Counted from the first letter of the stretch, positions 1-6,084 are shown. The stretch is DNA of 6,084 nt from Coriobacteriales bacterium (GCA_031256575.1 JAIRQI010000024.1:1-6084); one strand, 5' to 3'. Notes: generated from the sequence alone by a model not told the origin. Program-made: numbers and translations.

Positions 1-195
1 ACAGGCAACCTGGTCATGATGGAAAGCACCTGCAGCATGGACATTGAGCAGGTCCCCGGGCTGAAGAACAAGATACTGGGAGGCGAAGGCTTCTTCAACA
101 CTGTAATCACCGGCCCTGGCCATATCATCCTGCAGACGATAACCATTCCTCGTATAGCTCGTTCTCTGATGCAGTACATACCCAGCCGCTCCTAG
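1..195 (+). CDS. AIM24 / TIGR00266 family protein, C-terminal 64 residues (partial)
   Basis: The frame is open from the first base and ends at a TAG at 193-195. The start lies outside the window. The visible part contains 'GNLVMMEST', 'GLKNKILGGEGFFNTVITGPG' split by ordinary residues, and 'IILQTITIPRIA'. This Gly-rich 'GGEGxFNTxxTGPG' followed by 'xxLQT' is what I know as the end of the AIM24-like (TIGR00266) beta-sandwich family. Bacterial members are mostly uncharacterised, and the mitochondrial relative AIM24 affects inner-membrane organisation. No signal peptide or membrane segment can be judged from this fragment. The gene is convergent with prmC. Family assignment is fairly firm, but the molecular role is unknown. 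Confidence 0.8.
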   Translation, partial: TGNLVMMESTCSMDIEQVPGLKNKILGGEGFFNTVITGPGHIILQTITIPRIARSLMQYIPSRS

Positions 196-270
196 TAATT
201 CCACCGATTCGTCTGACTGATAACAATTGTTTATGCAGCACATGCTTAGCGAGGTGCACGCAGAAACCTA

Positions 271-330
271 ATTGCCTAGAATTCCGGAGTTCAGTCACAA
301 AAATTGGAATCGGGTTACAATGAGTTTAGA
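271..330. repeat. Left terminal inverted repeat of the palindromic element
   Basis: This arm pairs with 429-488. The outermost 30 bases differ at a single position (c at 285 against t on the other arm). The inner half carries the other differences, including an aaa/ttt triplet. Stronger conservation at the tip is what is expected where a transposase binds and cuts. Confidence 0.8.
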
Positions 331-387
331 GATTAACCTCTATTTGGGGAGAAAACCTTTGTTTTCTCCCCAAAAATGTATTAATCT
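330..387. repeat. Inner inverted repeat: 14-bp perfect hairpin inside the element
   Basis: Positions 343-356 and 361-374 are perfect reverse complements (tttggggagaaaac / gttttctccccaaa) around a 4-base loop cttt. With mismatches the pairing extends to 330-356 / 361-387, about 22 of 27 positions. The stem is strong enough to pause or end transcription. However, neither strand shows a run of T directly after it, so it is not a textbook Rho-independent terminator. It may still insulate the convergent transcripts from each side; that is inference. Confidence 0.75.
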
Positions 388-428
388 CATTGAATAGTTG
401 GTTTGCTGCACCGTAAATGAGCACTTTT

Positions 429-488
429 TCTAATCTCGTTGTAACCCAACTCCAAAAATTGTGACTGAACTCCAGAATTCTAGGCAAT
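429..488. repeat. Right terminal inverted repeat of the palindromic element
   Basis: This is the reverse-complement partner of 271-330. It contains the 8-bp palindrome agaattct at 474-481. The last base (488) together with the flanking TA (489-490) reads as TAA on the minus strand, which is the prmC stop codon. Confidence 0.8.
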
Positions 489-1552
489 TACACATTTATT
501 GGCTTTCTGGCGGTTAGGAAACGCTGGCGTCCTGTGAGGTCGGTGTGTATCTGGGTGTCAATATACCCAGCCTGCTCGGCTAGATTGGCAGCCTTCTGCA
601 GCTTGGTCTCGTACAGTTCGACAGCTAGTAATCCATTCGGTTGTAGTAGCAAAAAGGCTTGTTCGAGCAGCCGTGTGTAGATGTCTAACCCGTCTTCTCC
701 CCCATCTAGAGCAATTAAGGGCTCAAAGTCTCGCACCTCGATTGCCAGGTCAGCTAGTTCTGAAGTCGGAATATATGGAGGGTTAGAAACCACAACGGCA
801 AAACTGGCTTGCTGCTGCGGGTCGTCTACAAGCGAGCTGGCCAAGTCGTCTTGAATCACTGTCAGCCGTCCGGGTTGGTCAGTCAATCGTCCGGGCTGGT
901 CAGCCGGCTCTAGGTCGCTAAGTCCTAGCCTCTCCGCGTTTTCCCTGGTTAATGCAACTGCTTCGCTACTGATGTCGGTTGCCCATACTGATAACCCAGG
1001 TAATTCATATACCAGAGATAGAGCTATAGCACCGCTGCCGCAACCAATCTCCAAAACCTTTTGCGGATTGTCGGCTGGCTTCAAATCAGCCAGTGGGAGG
1101 TCGGTAAGCGGCTGGTTATCTTGTCCCTGCTCGGTTTGCCCCTGCTCGACCATCGCCGACGATGCAGCCTGCTCAAGCCCAGCTTGCATTGGCTTGGCTG
1201 GCTTCAACTCAGCCAACACCAGCTCGACCAGCGTTTCGGTCTCTGGGCGGGGGATTAAGACTCCCGGGCGAACCGCCAGCTCCAGGTGACGAAAAGCAGC
1301 TCGGCCACTGATGTATTGCAGAGGCTCTCCTTGGAGACGGCGTAATATCACCTCGCGCAAGGTATCGCGCTCAGCATCAGTCAGAGGCTGGTCATATTGC
1401 ATATATAGCTCAATGCGTTTAAGCCCAGTGGCTACCGCGAGCAGCCATTGAGCGGTCAAGCGAGGGTTCTCTTGGTCATGGCGTCTGAGGTATGCCTCTG
1501 TCCATTCCAGACAGCTGCGGATAGTCCAGGAATCAGGGTTTATATCACTCAC
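488..1552 (-). CDS. prmC: Peptide chain release factor N5-glutamine methyltransferase PrmC (HemK)
   Basis: This S-adenosylmethionine-dependent methyltransferase modifies the glutamine of the GGQ motif of release factors 1 and 2, which speeds peptide release. The 354-residue product has the helical N-terminal substrate-binding domain (about 1-95), '[14 protein letters not shown]' at 97-110, the SAM-binding motif [11 protein letters not shown] at 168-178 and the catalytic NPPY at 257-260. '[10 protein letters not shown]' and a C-terminal 'GRQRFL' are also family signatures. It is longer than the usual 280 or so residues because of a Q/E/A-rich insert at about 116-164 and a short repeat insert at about 213-231. 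Neither insert interrupts a catalytic motif. The start is GTG at 1550-1552, overlapping the prfA TGA as GTGA, with a GGAG about 11 bases upstream. Translation is probably coupled to prfA. The stop codon TAA is formed by the end of the palindromic element. Confidence 0.95.
   Translation of the reverse strand: MSDINPDSWTIRSCLEWTEAYLRRHDQENPRLTAQWLLAVATGLKRIELYMQYDQPLTDAERDTLREVILRRLQGEPLQYISGRAAFRHLELAVRPGVLIPRPETETLVELVLAELKPAKPMQAGLEQAASSAMVEQGQTEQGQDNQPLTDLPLADLKPADNPQKVLEIGCGSGAIALSLVYELPGLSVWATDISSEAVALTRENAERLGLSDLEPADQPGRLTDQPGRLTVIQDDLASSLVDDPQQQASFAVVVSNPPYIPTSELADLAIEVRDFEPLIALDGGEDGLDIYTRLLEQAFLLLQPNGLLAVELYETKLQKAANLAEQAGYIDTQIHTDLTGRQRFLTARKPINV
861..902 (-). repeat. 21-bp tandem duplication within prmC
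   Basis: Positions 861-881 and 882-902 are adjacent 21-bp units that match at 18 of 21 positions. They keep the frame and encode DQPGRLT twice (residues 218-231). They lie in the loop between '[14 protein letters not shown]' and 'VIQDDLASS' of the methyltransferase fold, where family members normally have no such expansion. Confidence 0.85.
1073..1215 (-). repeat. Repeat-rich insert in prmC (dispersed 20-bp and tandem 15-bp repeats)
   Basis: Positions 1073-1092 and 1196-1215 are direct repeats that match at 19 of 20 bases (ggctggcttcaa then a or c, then tcagcca). On the minus strand they encode LADLKPA and LAELKPA. Between them, 1118-1132 and 1133-1147 form a diverged 15-bp tandem pair encoding the EQGQ-T-EQGQ stretch. 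Together they make most of the extra segment that lengthens PrmC here. Confidence 0.75.
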
Positions 1553-2625
1553 TGGATGGATTGCTCCAGTCGCTTGGCCCGGTCAGCGGCAATCAAAGCG
1601 ATGGTCAACTCGTCTAGCCCGGAGCCCCCGGCTCCCAGCAGTATTCCATTGTAGGTACCGTTATAGGCGATGCGATGGTCGGTGACCCGGTCTTGCGGGC
1701 CATTGTAAGTGCGAATCTTCTCACTGCGGTCACCGCTGCCAATCTGCGAGCGCCGCTGGTCGCCTAACTCTGCCATCTGCTCAGCCAGCATCTGGTCGTA
1801 GAGGCGAGCCCGTAGCACCTGCATAGCAGCCTCTTTATTCTGCAGCTGAGATTTCTGGTCTTGGGACTGTACTACCAGACCACTCGGCAGATGGGTGATT
1901 CGCACAGCTGAATCAGTAGTATTGACACTCTGCCCGCCTGGCCCACCAGCACGAAAAACATCGACGCGCAGGTCATTCGGGTTAATCTCGACTTCTAACT
2001 CATCGGCTTCCGGCAAGACCGCCACCGTAGCGGTTGAAGTGTGAATTCGCCCCTGGCTTTCGGTTTTCGGAACACGTTGTACCCGATGCACTCCGCTCTC
2101 GAATTTCATGACTGAGTAGACCTTATCCCCTTTGACCTTGAATTCTATTCGACTGAATCCACCTGCCTCGGAGGGGTTGGAATCTAGCGGCTCTACCTGC
2201 CAGCCCTTGCCGTCGGCGAAACGCAGGTACATCTTGTATAGGTCGCCGGCAAAGATTGCCGCTTCGTCGCCCCCGGCTCCAGCCCTGATTTCGACGATGA
2301 TGTTTTTCTCATCATTAGGGTCACTGGGAACGAGCATCAGCTTCAGCTGCTCTTCAAGCTCAGTGATACGCTGGCTTTGTAGAGCAATCTCTGACTGGGC
2401 GAACTCTTTGACCTCGGCATCGCTTTCTAAGAGCATCTCTTTGGCAGTCACCAGGTCGTCGTGGGCGTTGACATAGGCGATAGCCAGTCGTACCAGGTCA
2501 GCCTGGGCGGAGTGTTCTTTAGCCAACCGCGTGTATTCTTTTTGGTCAGCCAAAACCGCCGAGTCTGAAAGCCGGGTCTCCAGCTCATGATAACTGTGGA
2601 TAATCTGCTGCATTCTCTCGTACAT
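1549..2625 (-). CDS. prfA: Peptide chain release factor 1
   Basis: RF1 recognises UAA and UAG stop codons in the ribosomal A site and triggers hydrolysis of peptidyl-tRNA. The 358-residue length is normal. The order is an N-terminal helical domain (1-100), the '[22 protein letters not shown]' core starting near 112, the stop-codon-reading tripeptide P-K-T at 186-188 in '[14 protein letters not shown]', and GGQ at 230-232 in '[18 protein letters not shown]'. The P-x-T tripeptide, as opposed to the SPF of RF2, decides for RF1. '[13 protein letters not shown]' near 297 and 'RVTDHRI' near 313 complete the family pattern. 'YNGPQDR' replaces the commoner 'YNFPQGR'; I recall similar Coriobacteriia forms. 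The ATG is preceded by AGGT (2631-2634) five bases away. The gene lies 14 bp after ychF and overlaps prmC, whose product would methylate Gln232. Confidence 0.97.
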   Translation of the reverse strand: MYERMQQIIHSYHELETRLSDSAVLADQKEYTRLAKEHSAQADLVRLAIAYVNAHDDLVTAKEMLLESDAEVKEFAQSEIALQSQRITELEEQLKLMLVPSDPNDEKNIIVEIRAGAGGDEAAIFAGDLYKMYLRFADGKGWQVEPLDSNPSEAGGFSRIEFKVKGDKVYSVMKFESGVHRVQRVPKTESQGRIHTSTATVAVLPEADELEVEINPNDLRVDVFRAGGPGGQSVNTTDSAVRITHLPSGLVVQSQDQKSQLQNKEAAMQVLRARLYDQMLAEQMAELGDQRRSQIGSGDRSEKIRTYNGPQDRVTDHRIAYNGTYNGILLGAGGSGLDELTIALIAADRAKRLEQSIQ

Positions 2626-2639
2626 TACAAACCTATCTA

Positions 2640-3704
2640 TTAAACGTTGAACTTGAAGTGAATCACATCGCCTTCCTGGACGACGTATTCCTTGCCTTCT
2701 TGGCGTAATCTACCAGCGGCTTTCAAGCCAGCTTCACCGTTATAGGCGATATAGTCCGCGAAGCTCGCTACCTCGGCCTTTATAAAGCCGCGTTCAAAAT
2801 CACTGTGGATAACCCCGGCGGCCTGCGGTGCCTTAGCCCCGATGGGAATCGTCCAGGCCTTCACTTCCATCTCACCAGCCGTGAAGTAGCTCATCAATCC
2901 TAGCAGCTCATAGGCTGCCTGGGCTAAGCGGGCCAGGCCAGATTCGCTGATACCCAGCAACTCAAAGAACTCCTGGGCCTCGTTAGCCTCCATCTGGGCA
3001 ATCTCGCTTTCTGCCCGAGCACAGATTGGTAGAGGCATAAAGCCGTTCACTGCCTGCGGCACCATGCTAGCTTCTGTCTCATCGACATTGGCAACCAGCA
3101 GAATCGGCTTCATGGTCAATAGATGCAGGTCATAGACCTGCTCCCGCTGAACTGGGCTGAAATCGAAGTCGCGGGCTGGTCGCCCCTCGTTCATCCACTC
3201 CTGTAGGCTTTCGATGGTCTGGTATTTCTCAGTCGAAGCCTTGTCTTTTTTCGCTTCCTTGGCCAGGCGAGGCAAGGCCCGCTCGATGGTGCCGAGGTCT
3301 GCTAAGACCAGCTCGGTTGTCAAGGTCTCCTGGTCTCGAGGAGGGTCGATACTGCCTTCAACATGTACTACCTCATCATCAGTGAAGTACCTTAACACCT
3401 CCACCAGCGCATCCGTCTCCCGAATGCGAGCTAGAAACTGGTTGCCCAGCCCTTCTCCCAAGCTAGACCCACGCGCCAGGCCGGCGATGTCTACGAACTC
3501 CACCGTAGCCGGTACGATGCGTCCCGGATGCACAATATCGGCCAGTTGCTGAAGCCGTCCGTCCGGTACCTCGACCGTTCCGACGTTAGCCTCCACACTG
3601 GCGAAGGGAAATTTTGTCGCCACACCGCCACGGTTGGTCAGTGCTGTAAAGAGGGTTGACTTACCGACATTCGGCAGCCCGACGATTCCAATACTCAGTG
3701 CCAC
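2640..3704 (-). CDS. ychF: Redox-regulated ATPase YchF (OLA1 family, Obg-like)
   Basis: YchF is a cytosolic P-loop NTPase of the Obg branch that prefers ATP. It associates with ribosomes and has been linked to stress responses. The 354-residue product starts 'ALSIGIVG' after an initiator Met and has Walker [10 protein letters not shown] at 9-17 and the G3 motif DIAGL at 72-76. NVDE at 206-209 takes the place of the GTP-specifying NKxD, the family's hallmark of ATP use. A helical, charged segment sits in the middle (about 100-170), and a TGS-type C-terminal domain spans about 274-352, ending '[11 protein letters not shown]'. I chose GTG at 3702-3704 because family members begin at this point and GGAGAAAGG lies six bases upstream. 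An ATG at 3774-3776 would add 24 residues, partly translating an intergenic repeat. The gene is 14 bp upstream of prfA. Confidence 0.95.
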   Translation of the reverse strand: MALSIGIVGLPNVGKSTLFTALTNRGGVATKFPFASVEANVGTVEVPDGRLQQLADIVHPGRIVPATVEFVDIAGLARGSSLGEGLGNQFLARIRETDALVEVLRYFTDDEVVHVEGSIDPPRDQETLTTELVLADLGTIERALPRLAKEAKKDKASTEKYQTIESLQEWMNEGRPARDFDFSPVQREQVYDLHLLTMKPILLVANVDETEASMVPQAVNGFMPLPICARAESEIAQMEANEAQEFFELLGISESGLARLAQAAYELLGLMSYFTAGEMEVKAWTIPIGAKAPQAAGVIHSDFERGFIKAEVASFADYIAYNGEAGLKAAGRLRQEGKEYVVQEGDVIHFKFNV

Positions 3705-3710
3705 GATAAG

Positions 3711-3719
3711 CCTTTCTCC
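3711..3719 (-). promoter_or_regulatory. Ribosome binding site of ychF (fixes the GTG start)
   Basis: On the minus strand it reads GGAGAAAGG, with the last G six bases before the GTG at 3704. It is a better Shine-Dalgarno site than anything before the upstream ATG at 3776, so it supports the shorter, family-typical start. Confidence 0.75.
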
Positions 3720-3752
3720 ACAGTTGATGTATCTCTCTTGCTGTTGTTCACA

Positions 3753-3820
3753 GCCGCGCTCACTCAGCTGGTTCAAGTTACAGGCTGCGCTCGCTCAGCT
3801 ACGCGCTGCTCTCGCTCAGC
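3753..3820. repeat. Three imperfect 16-bp direct repeats in the kinase-ychF gap
   Basis: Copies are at 3753-3768 (gccgcgctcactcagc), 3784-3799 (gctgcgctcgctcagc) and 3805-3820 (gctgctctcgctcagc). The middle copy differs from the first at two positions and from the third at one. Start-to-start spacing is 31 and 21 bp. They fill about half of the 132-bp space between the kinase stop (3837) and the ychF start (3704). I see no convincing terminator or strong promoter in this gap. The repeats could be a protein-binding site, a slippage product or decayed coding repeats; the sequence does not decide. Confidence 0.7.
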
Positions 3821-3836
3821 CAGCAACCGCTCTCCC

Positions 3837-5939
3837 TCACTCGCCAAAGAGCTGGTTTTCTGTGCCATCAAAATGTACCATGTGCAGCTCCGAGTCGTCG
3901 CTCGTATGATAGAAGACCCATTCACCAGCCAGGCAAAAATCACTCACGCCGAATCCGACCACGGTGTGGGTAGTGCCGTCGGAAAAGCGGAACACCGACA
4001 ATTGCCCAGTCACCGGTGAGATGTAGAACACTCCATACGGGCAGGCAACGACATTGCTGCAAGTGCCGTAAGCCAGGATGCAATAGTTGTCGCCAAGGTA
4101 ATCACAGCCAGCCAAAACCTGGTTGGTGTTGTCGCTGAAATACAGTCCGCGAGCATAGTAGCTAAGCCAGGTGGCCCCTCCGGAGTCGAGAATCGAGAAG
4201 CGTGAGCCATTGGAGCTGTCATTGGCGTAACCTGACATTATAGTTGAGCCCTCGGGAGAAGTTGTGAAGTATTGAAATCCCAAAACCAGGTTGCGGTAAT
4301 AGACTTCTGAGGCGCTAGCCAGAGTCTTCTTACCCGAGCTCAGGTCCAGCTCGTAGAGGTACAGGTCCTCGGCGTAACTAGAGAAAAAGAGGCGGTCCTG
4401 CATCAGGTAGATATAGTCCACCGGATGCTCATACAACAGCTTCAACTCGTCGCGCTGCGGATTATAACTGTAAATGCCAATATCGTCGGCAAAGTACAGC
4501 AGGCCGTTGTAGAAATTCAGGGCATGTGCGTCTTGGCTCTGGATGATTTGTTCATAAGACTCTGCGGATAAACCCAGGCGATAGATTCCGTCTGCTTGCG
4601 CTATATAGATGGCATCATCGGATTGCACGGCAAAGCCACCATTGTTGATGTTGCCTCCGAGATTGCCGATATCTTCTCCTGCTAGAAGGGAGTCACCAAG
4701 ATGGTAGCTGCGAGCTGAATGGGGGTTGCCTGGTGAGCCGATTGGATAAGAACTGAGTGGAGTATTCTGGGCGCCGCCAGTACCCCAACCTCCAGTGCTT
4801 CCACCACCCGGGTCTTCGGCAGGTTTTAGGATTCCAAGTTCAACTAGAAAGCTTGGAGGGTTTTTGACTACCGAGTAGATTGTAAAGCTTAAGCCCACTA
4901 CCAGAACCAACGCAGCTGCCAGCAGAGCGACGCGTAGAGCTATACGTGGCTGGCGGCGGTTCTTGTTAGCTTTGCCAGACTGGTTCAACCAGTTGGCAGG
5001 GTTTGAAGGTGATTTGGTGCTGGACACTGGGCGACCAGACATTCTATCTAGTCTATCGGCCAGCTGGTCGACACTTTGAAAGCGGTCTTGGGGGTCAAAG
5101 GCTATGCAACGCTGGATAATCCCCCGCAGTTGTTTGTCACGCACCCGCTCCTCAATGCCCTGGCGAATCGGTGAACCGGTAGCCATACACAACATAACGA
5201 TACCCAAGGCATAGATATCACTGAGCGGGGTAGATTGGGAGAAACCGAACTGCTCTGGTGGAGCGTAGAGCAAAGTGCCTTCATAACTGGTGTCTGAATC
5301 CGATTCTTCTTTGTAGACGCGGGCTATGCCAAAATCGGTTAAACCTAGCCTCCCATTGGGCAGGACAATGATGTTACCGGGTTTGATGTCTCGATGAATC
5401 ACCGGTGGAACACAACTATGCAGATATCTGAGAATCGTACAGAGTTGTCTGGCAAAAGCTACGATACTGGCGGTATCCAAAGCCCCCTGAGCCAGAATTG
5501 CATCTAGGGGACGACCGGGAAAGTACTCCCGCACCAAATAGGACTGTCGCCCTTCGACAAAACTGCCATAGACCTTAGGAACACCGGCAAAGTTTAGCCC
5601 AGAGAGGATGGAATATTCCTGGTCGCGTTGCGACCGTCTGGCTCGAGGTTCATCGACATTCATGATACGTAGGATGGCTTGGCCACCCGTGCGTTTATCC
5701 CGAACCAGATAGACCTGCTTGTCTTCGCGATATTTCAGGCAACTCTCAAAATGGTAGAGATGGGTGACCCAATCTGGCATTGCGGTCTGGGCGACCCCGG
5801 CATCCAGCGCCTGTTGATAGAAAGCCAGAAACTCTTGGCTGTCAGAAGCGATATTCGGTTTTGCGGGGCTGCTTGCAGGGTGGCCGCTTAGAGAGCCACC
5901 AGCGAAGCCGCCGTTTGTTGAGTTGTTTGGTCCGGTCAT
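3837..5939 (-). CDS. Membrane-anchored Ser/Thr protein kinase with extracellular propeller-like domain
   Basis: A 700-residue Hanks-type kinase. After a Gly/Ser/Pro-rich start (1-30), the kinase domain spans about 55-300. It has the catalytic loop HRDIKPGN at 182-189, DFG at 202-204, activation loop to GTLLYAPPEQ (221-230), DIYALG at 241-246 and Arg286 in 'DPQDRF'. The N-lobe is odd: there is no GxGxxG loop, and the beta-3 lysine position appears to be Arg91 ('QAILRIM'). Glu108 could be the alpha-C partner. A basic juxtamembrane stretch (323-337) precedes one membrane helix (about 333-357). A Gly-rich linker (378-389) follows, then an outside domain (about 430-700) with repeated 'xxYxxxxxGIYxxxL' strands like DUF5050-type beta-propellers. 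The layout suggests a signal-sensing receptor kinase with cytosolic N-terminus and external C-terminus. Ligand and targets are unknown. ATG 5937-5939 has AAAAGG five bases upstream. It lies upstream of ychF on the same strand. Confidence 0.9.
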   Translation of the reverse strand: MTGPNNSTNGGFAGGSLSGHPASSPAKPNIASDSQEFLAFYQQALDAGVAQTAMPDWVTHLYHFESCLKYREDKQVYLVRDKRTGGQAILRIMNVDEPRARRSQRDQEYSILSGLNFAGVPKVYGSFVEGRQSYLVREYFPGRPLDAILAQGALDTASIVAFARQLCTILRYLHSCVPPVIHRDIKPGNIIVLPNGRLGLTDFGIARVYKEESDSDTSYEGTLLYAPPEQFGFSQSTPLSDIYALGIVMLCMATGSPIRQGIEERVRDKQLRGIIQRCIAFDPQDRFQSVDQLADRLDRMSGRPVSSTKSPSNPANWLNQSGKANKNRRQPRIALRVALLAAALVLVVGLSFTIYSVVKNPPSFLVELGILKPAEDPGGGSTGGWGTGGAQNTPLSSYPIGSPGNPHSARSYHLGDSLLAGEDIGNLGGNINNGGFAVQSDDAIYIAQADGIYRLGLSAESYEQIIQSQDAHALNFYNGLLYFADDIGIYSYNPQRDELKLLYEHPVDYIYLMQDRLFFSSYAEDLYLYELDLSSGKKTLASASEVYYRNLVLGFQYFTTSPEGSTIMSGYANDSSNGSRFSILDSGGATWLSYYARGLYFSDNTNQVLAGCDYLGDNYCILAYGTCSNVVACPYGVFYISPVTGQLSVFRFSDGTTHTVVGFGVSDFCLAGEWVFYHTSDDSELHMVHFDGTENQLFGE

Positions 5940-5944
5940 ATAAG

Positions 5945-5950
5945 CCTTTT
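5945..5950 (-). promoter_or_regulatory. Ribosome binding site of the kinase gene
   Basis: AAAAGG on the minus strand ends five bases before the ATG at 5939. The stretch AAAGGCTTAT is identical to that preceding the ychF start. Confidence 0.7.
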
Positions 5951-5967
5951 CATGATTCAGCAGCTAT

Positions 5968-5997
5968 ATCGTATCATTAATGCCCAAGTAAGCCTAA
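5968..5997 (-). promoter_or_regulatory. Possible sigma-70 type promoter upstream of the kinase gene
   Basis: On the minus strand, TTAGGC (5997-5992) and TACGAT (5973-5968) are separated by 18 bases and lie about 30 bases before the start codon. Each box matches the consensus only partly, so this is a weak candidate. The rest of 5940-6084 shows no other clear signal and no supported gene. Confidence 0.25.
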
Positions 5998-6084
5998 CTA
6001 GCGATACTGTTCGCAGTGTGCAGACAATGGTTTTGTTTCTCTGCTCTATGATGACTGAAAATGAGGCAAGAGGGGTTTTCTTTA

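Larger units (their letters stand above)
271..488. mobile_element. MITE-like palindromic element with TA target duplication
   Basis: A 218-bp non-coding element is bounded by long inverted repeats (271-330 and 429-488). Their outer ends read attgcctagaattc and gaattctaggcaat. The two arms match at about 52 of 60 positions. Each end abuts a TA (269-270 and 489-490), consistent with a TA target-site duplication as made by IS630/Tc1-mariner type transposases. Because TA is itself palindromic, the duplication cannot be separated from a repeat 2 bp longer on each side. There is no transposase and no meaningful open frame, so any movement would need enzyme supplied in trans. The element sits between two convergent genes, and its right end forms the prmC stop codon. 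The transposase family is inferred from TA only. It could instead be a foldback or other palindromic repeat family. Confidence 0.75.

Noticed and set aside
222..231. 10-bp palindrome aacaattgtt between the AIM24-family stop and the element
   Set aside because: Short, AT-rich, without a loop or T tract and not near a start. It is expected by chance.
343..374. Rho-independent terminator in the palindromic element
   Set aside because: The 14-bp stem is strong, but no T tract follows it on either strand, so it is listed as an inverted repeat with only a possible role in termination.
269..490. CRISPR or riboswitch interpretation of the repeated sequence
   Set aside because: There is one inverted pair and no regularly spaced direct repeats with spacers. 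The sequence lies downstream of both flanking genes, not upstream.
972..1289. Plus-strand open frames opposite prmC, and similar ones opposite prfA, ychF and the kinase
   Set aside because: They mirror strongly supported minus-strand genes, have low-complexity Ser/Cys-rich products and show no family features.
3705..3776. N-terminal extension of YchF from an ATG at 3776
   Set aside because: It would add 24 residues not found in the family, is read partly from the intergenic repeat, and has no good ribosome binding site. GTG at 3704 matches the conserved N-terminus and has GGAGAAAGG in place.
6048..6084. Possible divergent gene starting ATGATGACT near the right edge on the plus strand
   Set aside because: Only about 12 codons are visible, there is no Shine-Dalgarno site before it, and no family can be recognised.
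5998..6084. Minus-strand frames open from the right edge (possible end of an upstream gene)
   Set aside because: Two frames stay open for about 29 to 41 codons, which is unremarkable by chance, and neither gives a recognisable protein end.

Overview
The window looks like chromosomal DNA of moderate GC content from a bacterium using the standard code (TAA and TGA stops, ATG and GTG starts). The closest match I can recall is Actinomycetota, class Coriobacteriia. This rests on remembered family resemblance, not a search: the release factor 1 has a P-K-T tripeptide and a '[13 protein letters not shown]' stretch, and PrmC begins with a 'CLEWTEAYL ... PRLTAQWLL' style N-terminus. A clostridial or other Gram-positive origin is not excluded.

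Layout from left to right. Positions 1-195 hold the C-terminal end of a plus-strand AIM24/TIGR00266-family gene. Positions 269-490 hold a small palindromic non-coding element with about 60-bp terminal inverted repeats and an apparent TA target duplication (MITE-like). It lies between two convergent genes. From 488 to 5939 everything is on the minus strand. In transcription order the genes are a membrane-anchored Ser/Thr protein kinase (5939-3837), ychF (3704-2640), prfA (2625-1549) and prmC (1552-488). The last 145 bases are the upstream region of the kinase gene.

How the genes work together: prfA encodes peptide chain release factor 1, and prmC encodes the methyltransferase that modifies the glutamine of its GGQ motif. 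The two reading frames overlap by 4 bp (GTGA), so they are probably co-translated. YchF is a ribosome-associated ATPase placed 14 bp upstream of prfA, so ychF-prfA-prmC reads as a compact translation operon. The kinase gene lies 132 bp upstream of ychF, separated by a gap with three imperfect 16-bp repeats. It may or may not share a transcript.

The strongest unexpected signal is the palindromic element. Removing it with one TA copy restores a prmC stop codon (TAG) at exactly the position where the element now supplies TAA, so it appears to have inserted into the stop codon without changing the protein. Secondary points are two repeat-rich insertions in PrmC and non-canonical ATP-site residues in the kinase, which also carries a probable extracellular beta-propeller-like domain. 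I see no clear novel multi-gene system, CRISPR array, tRNA or rRNA.
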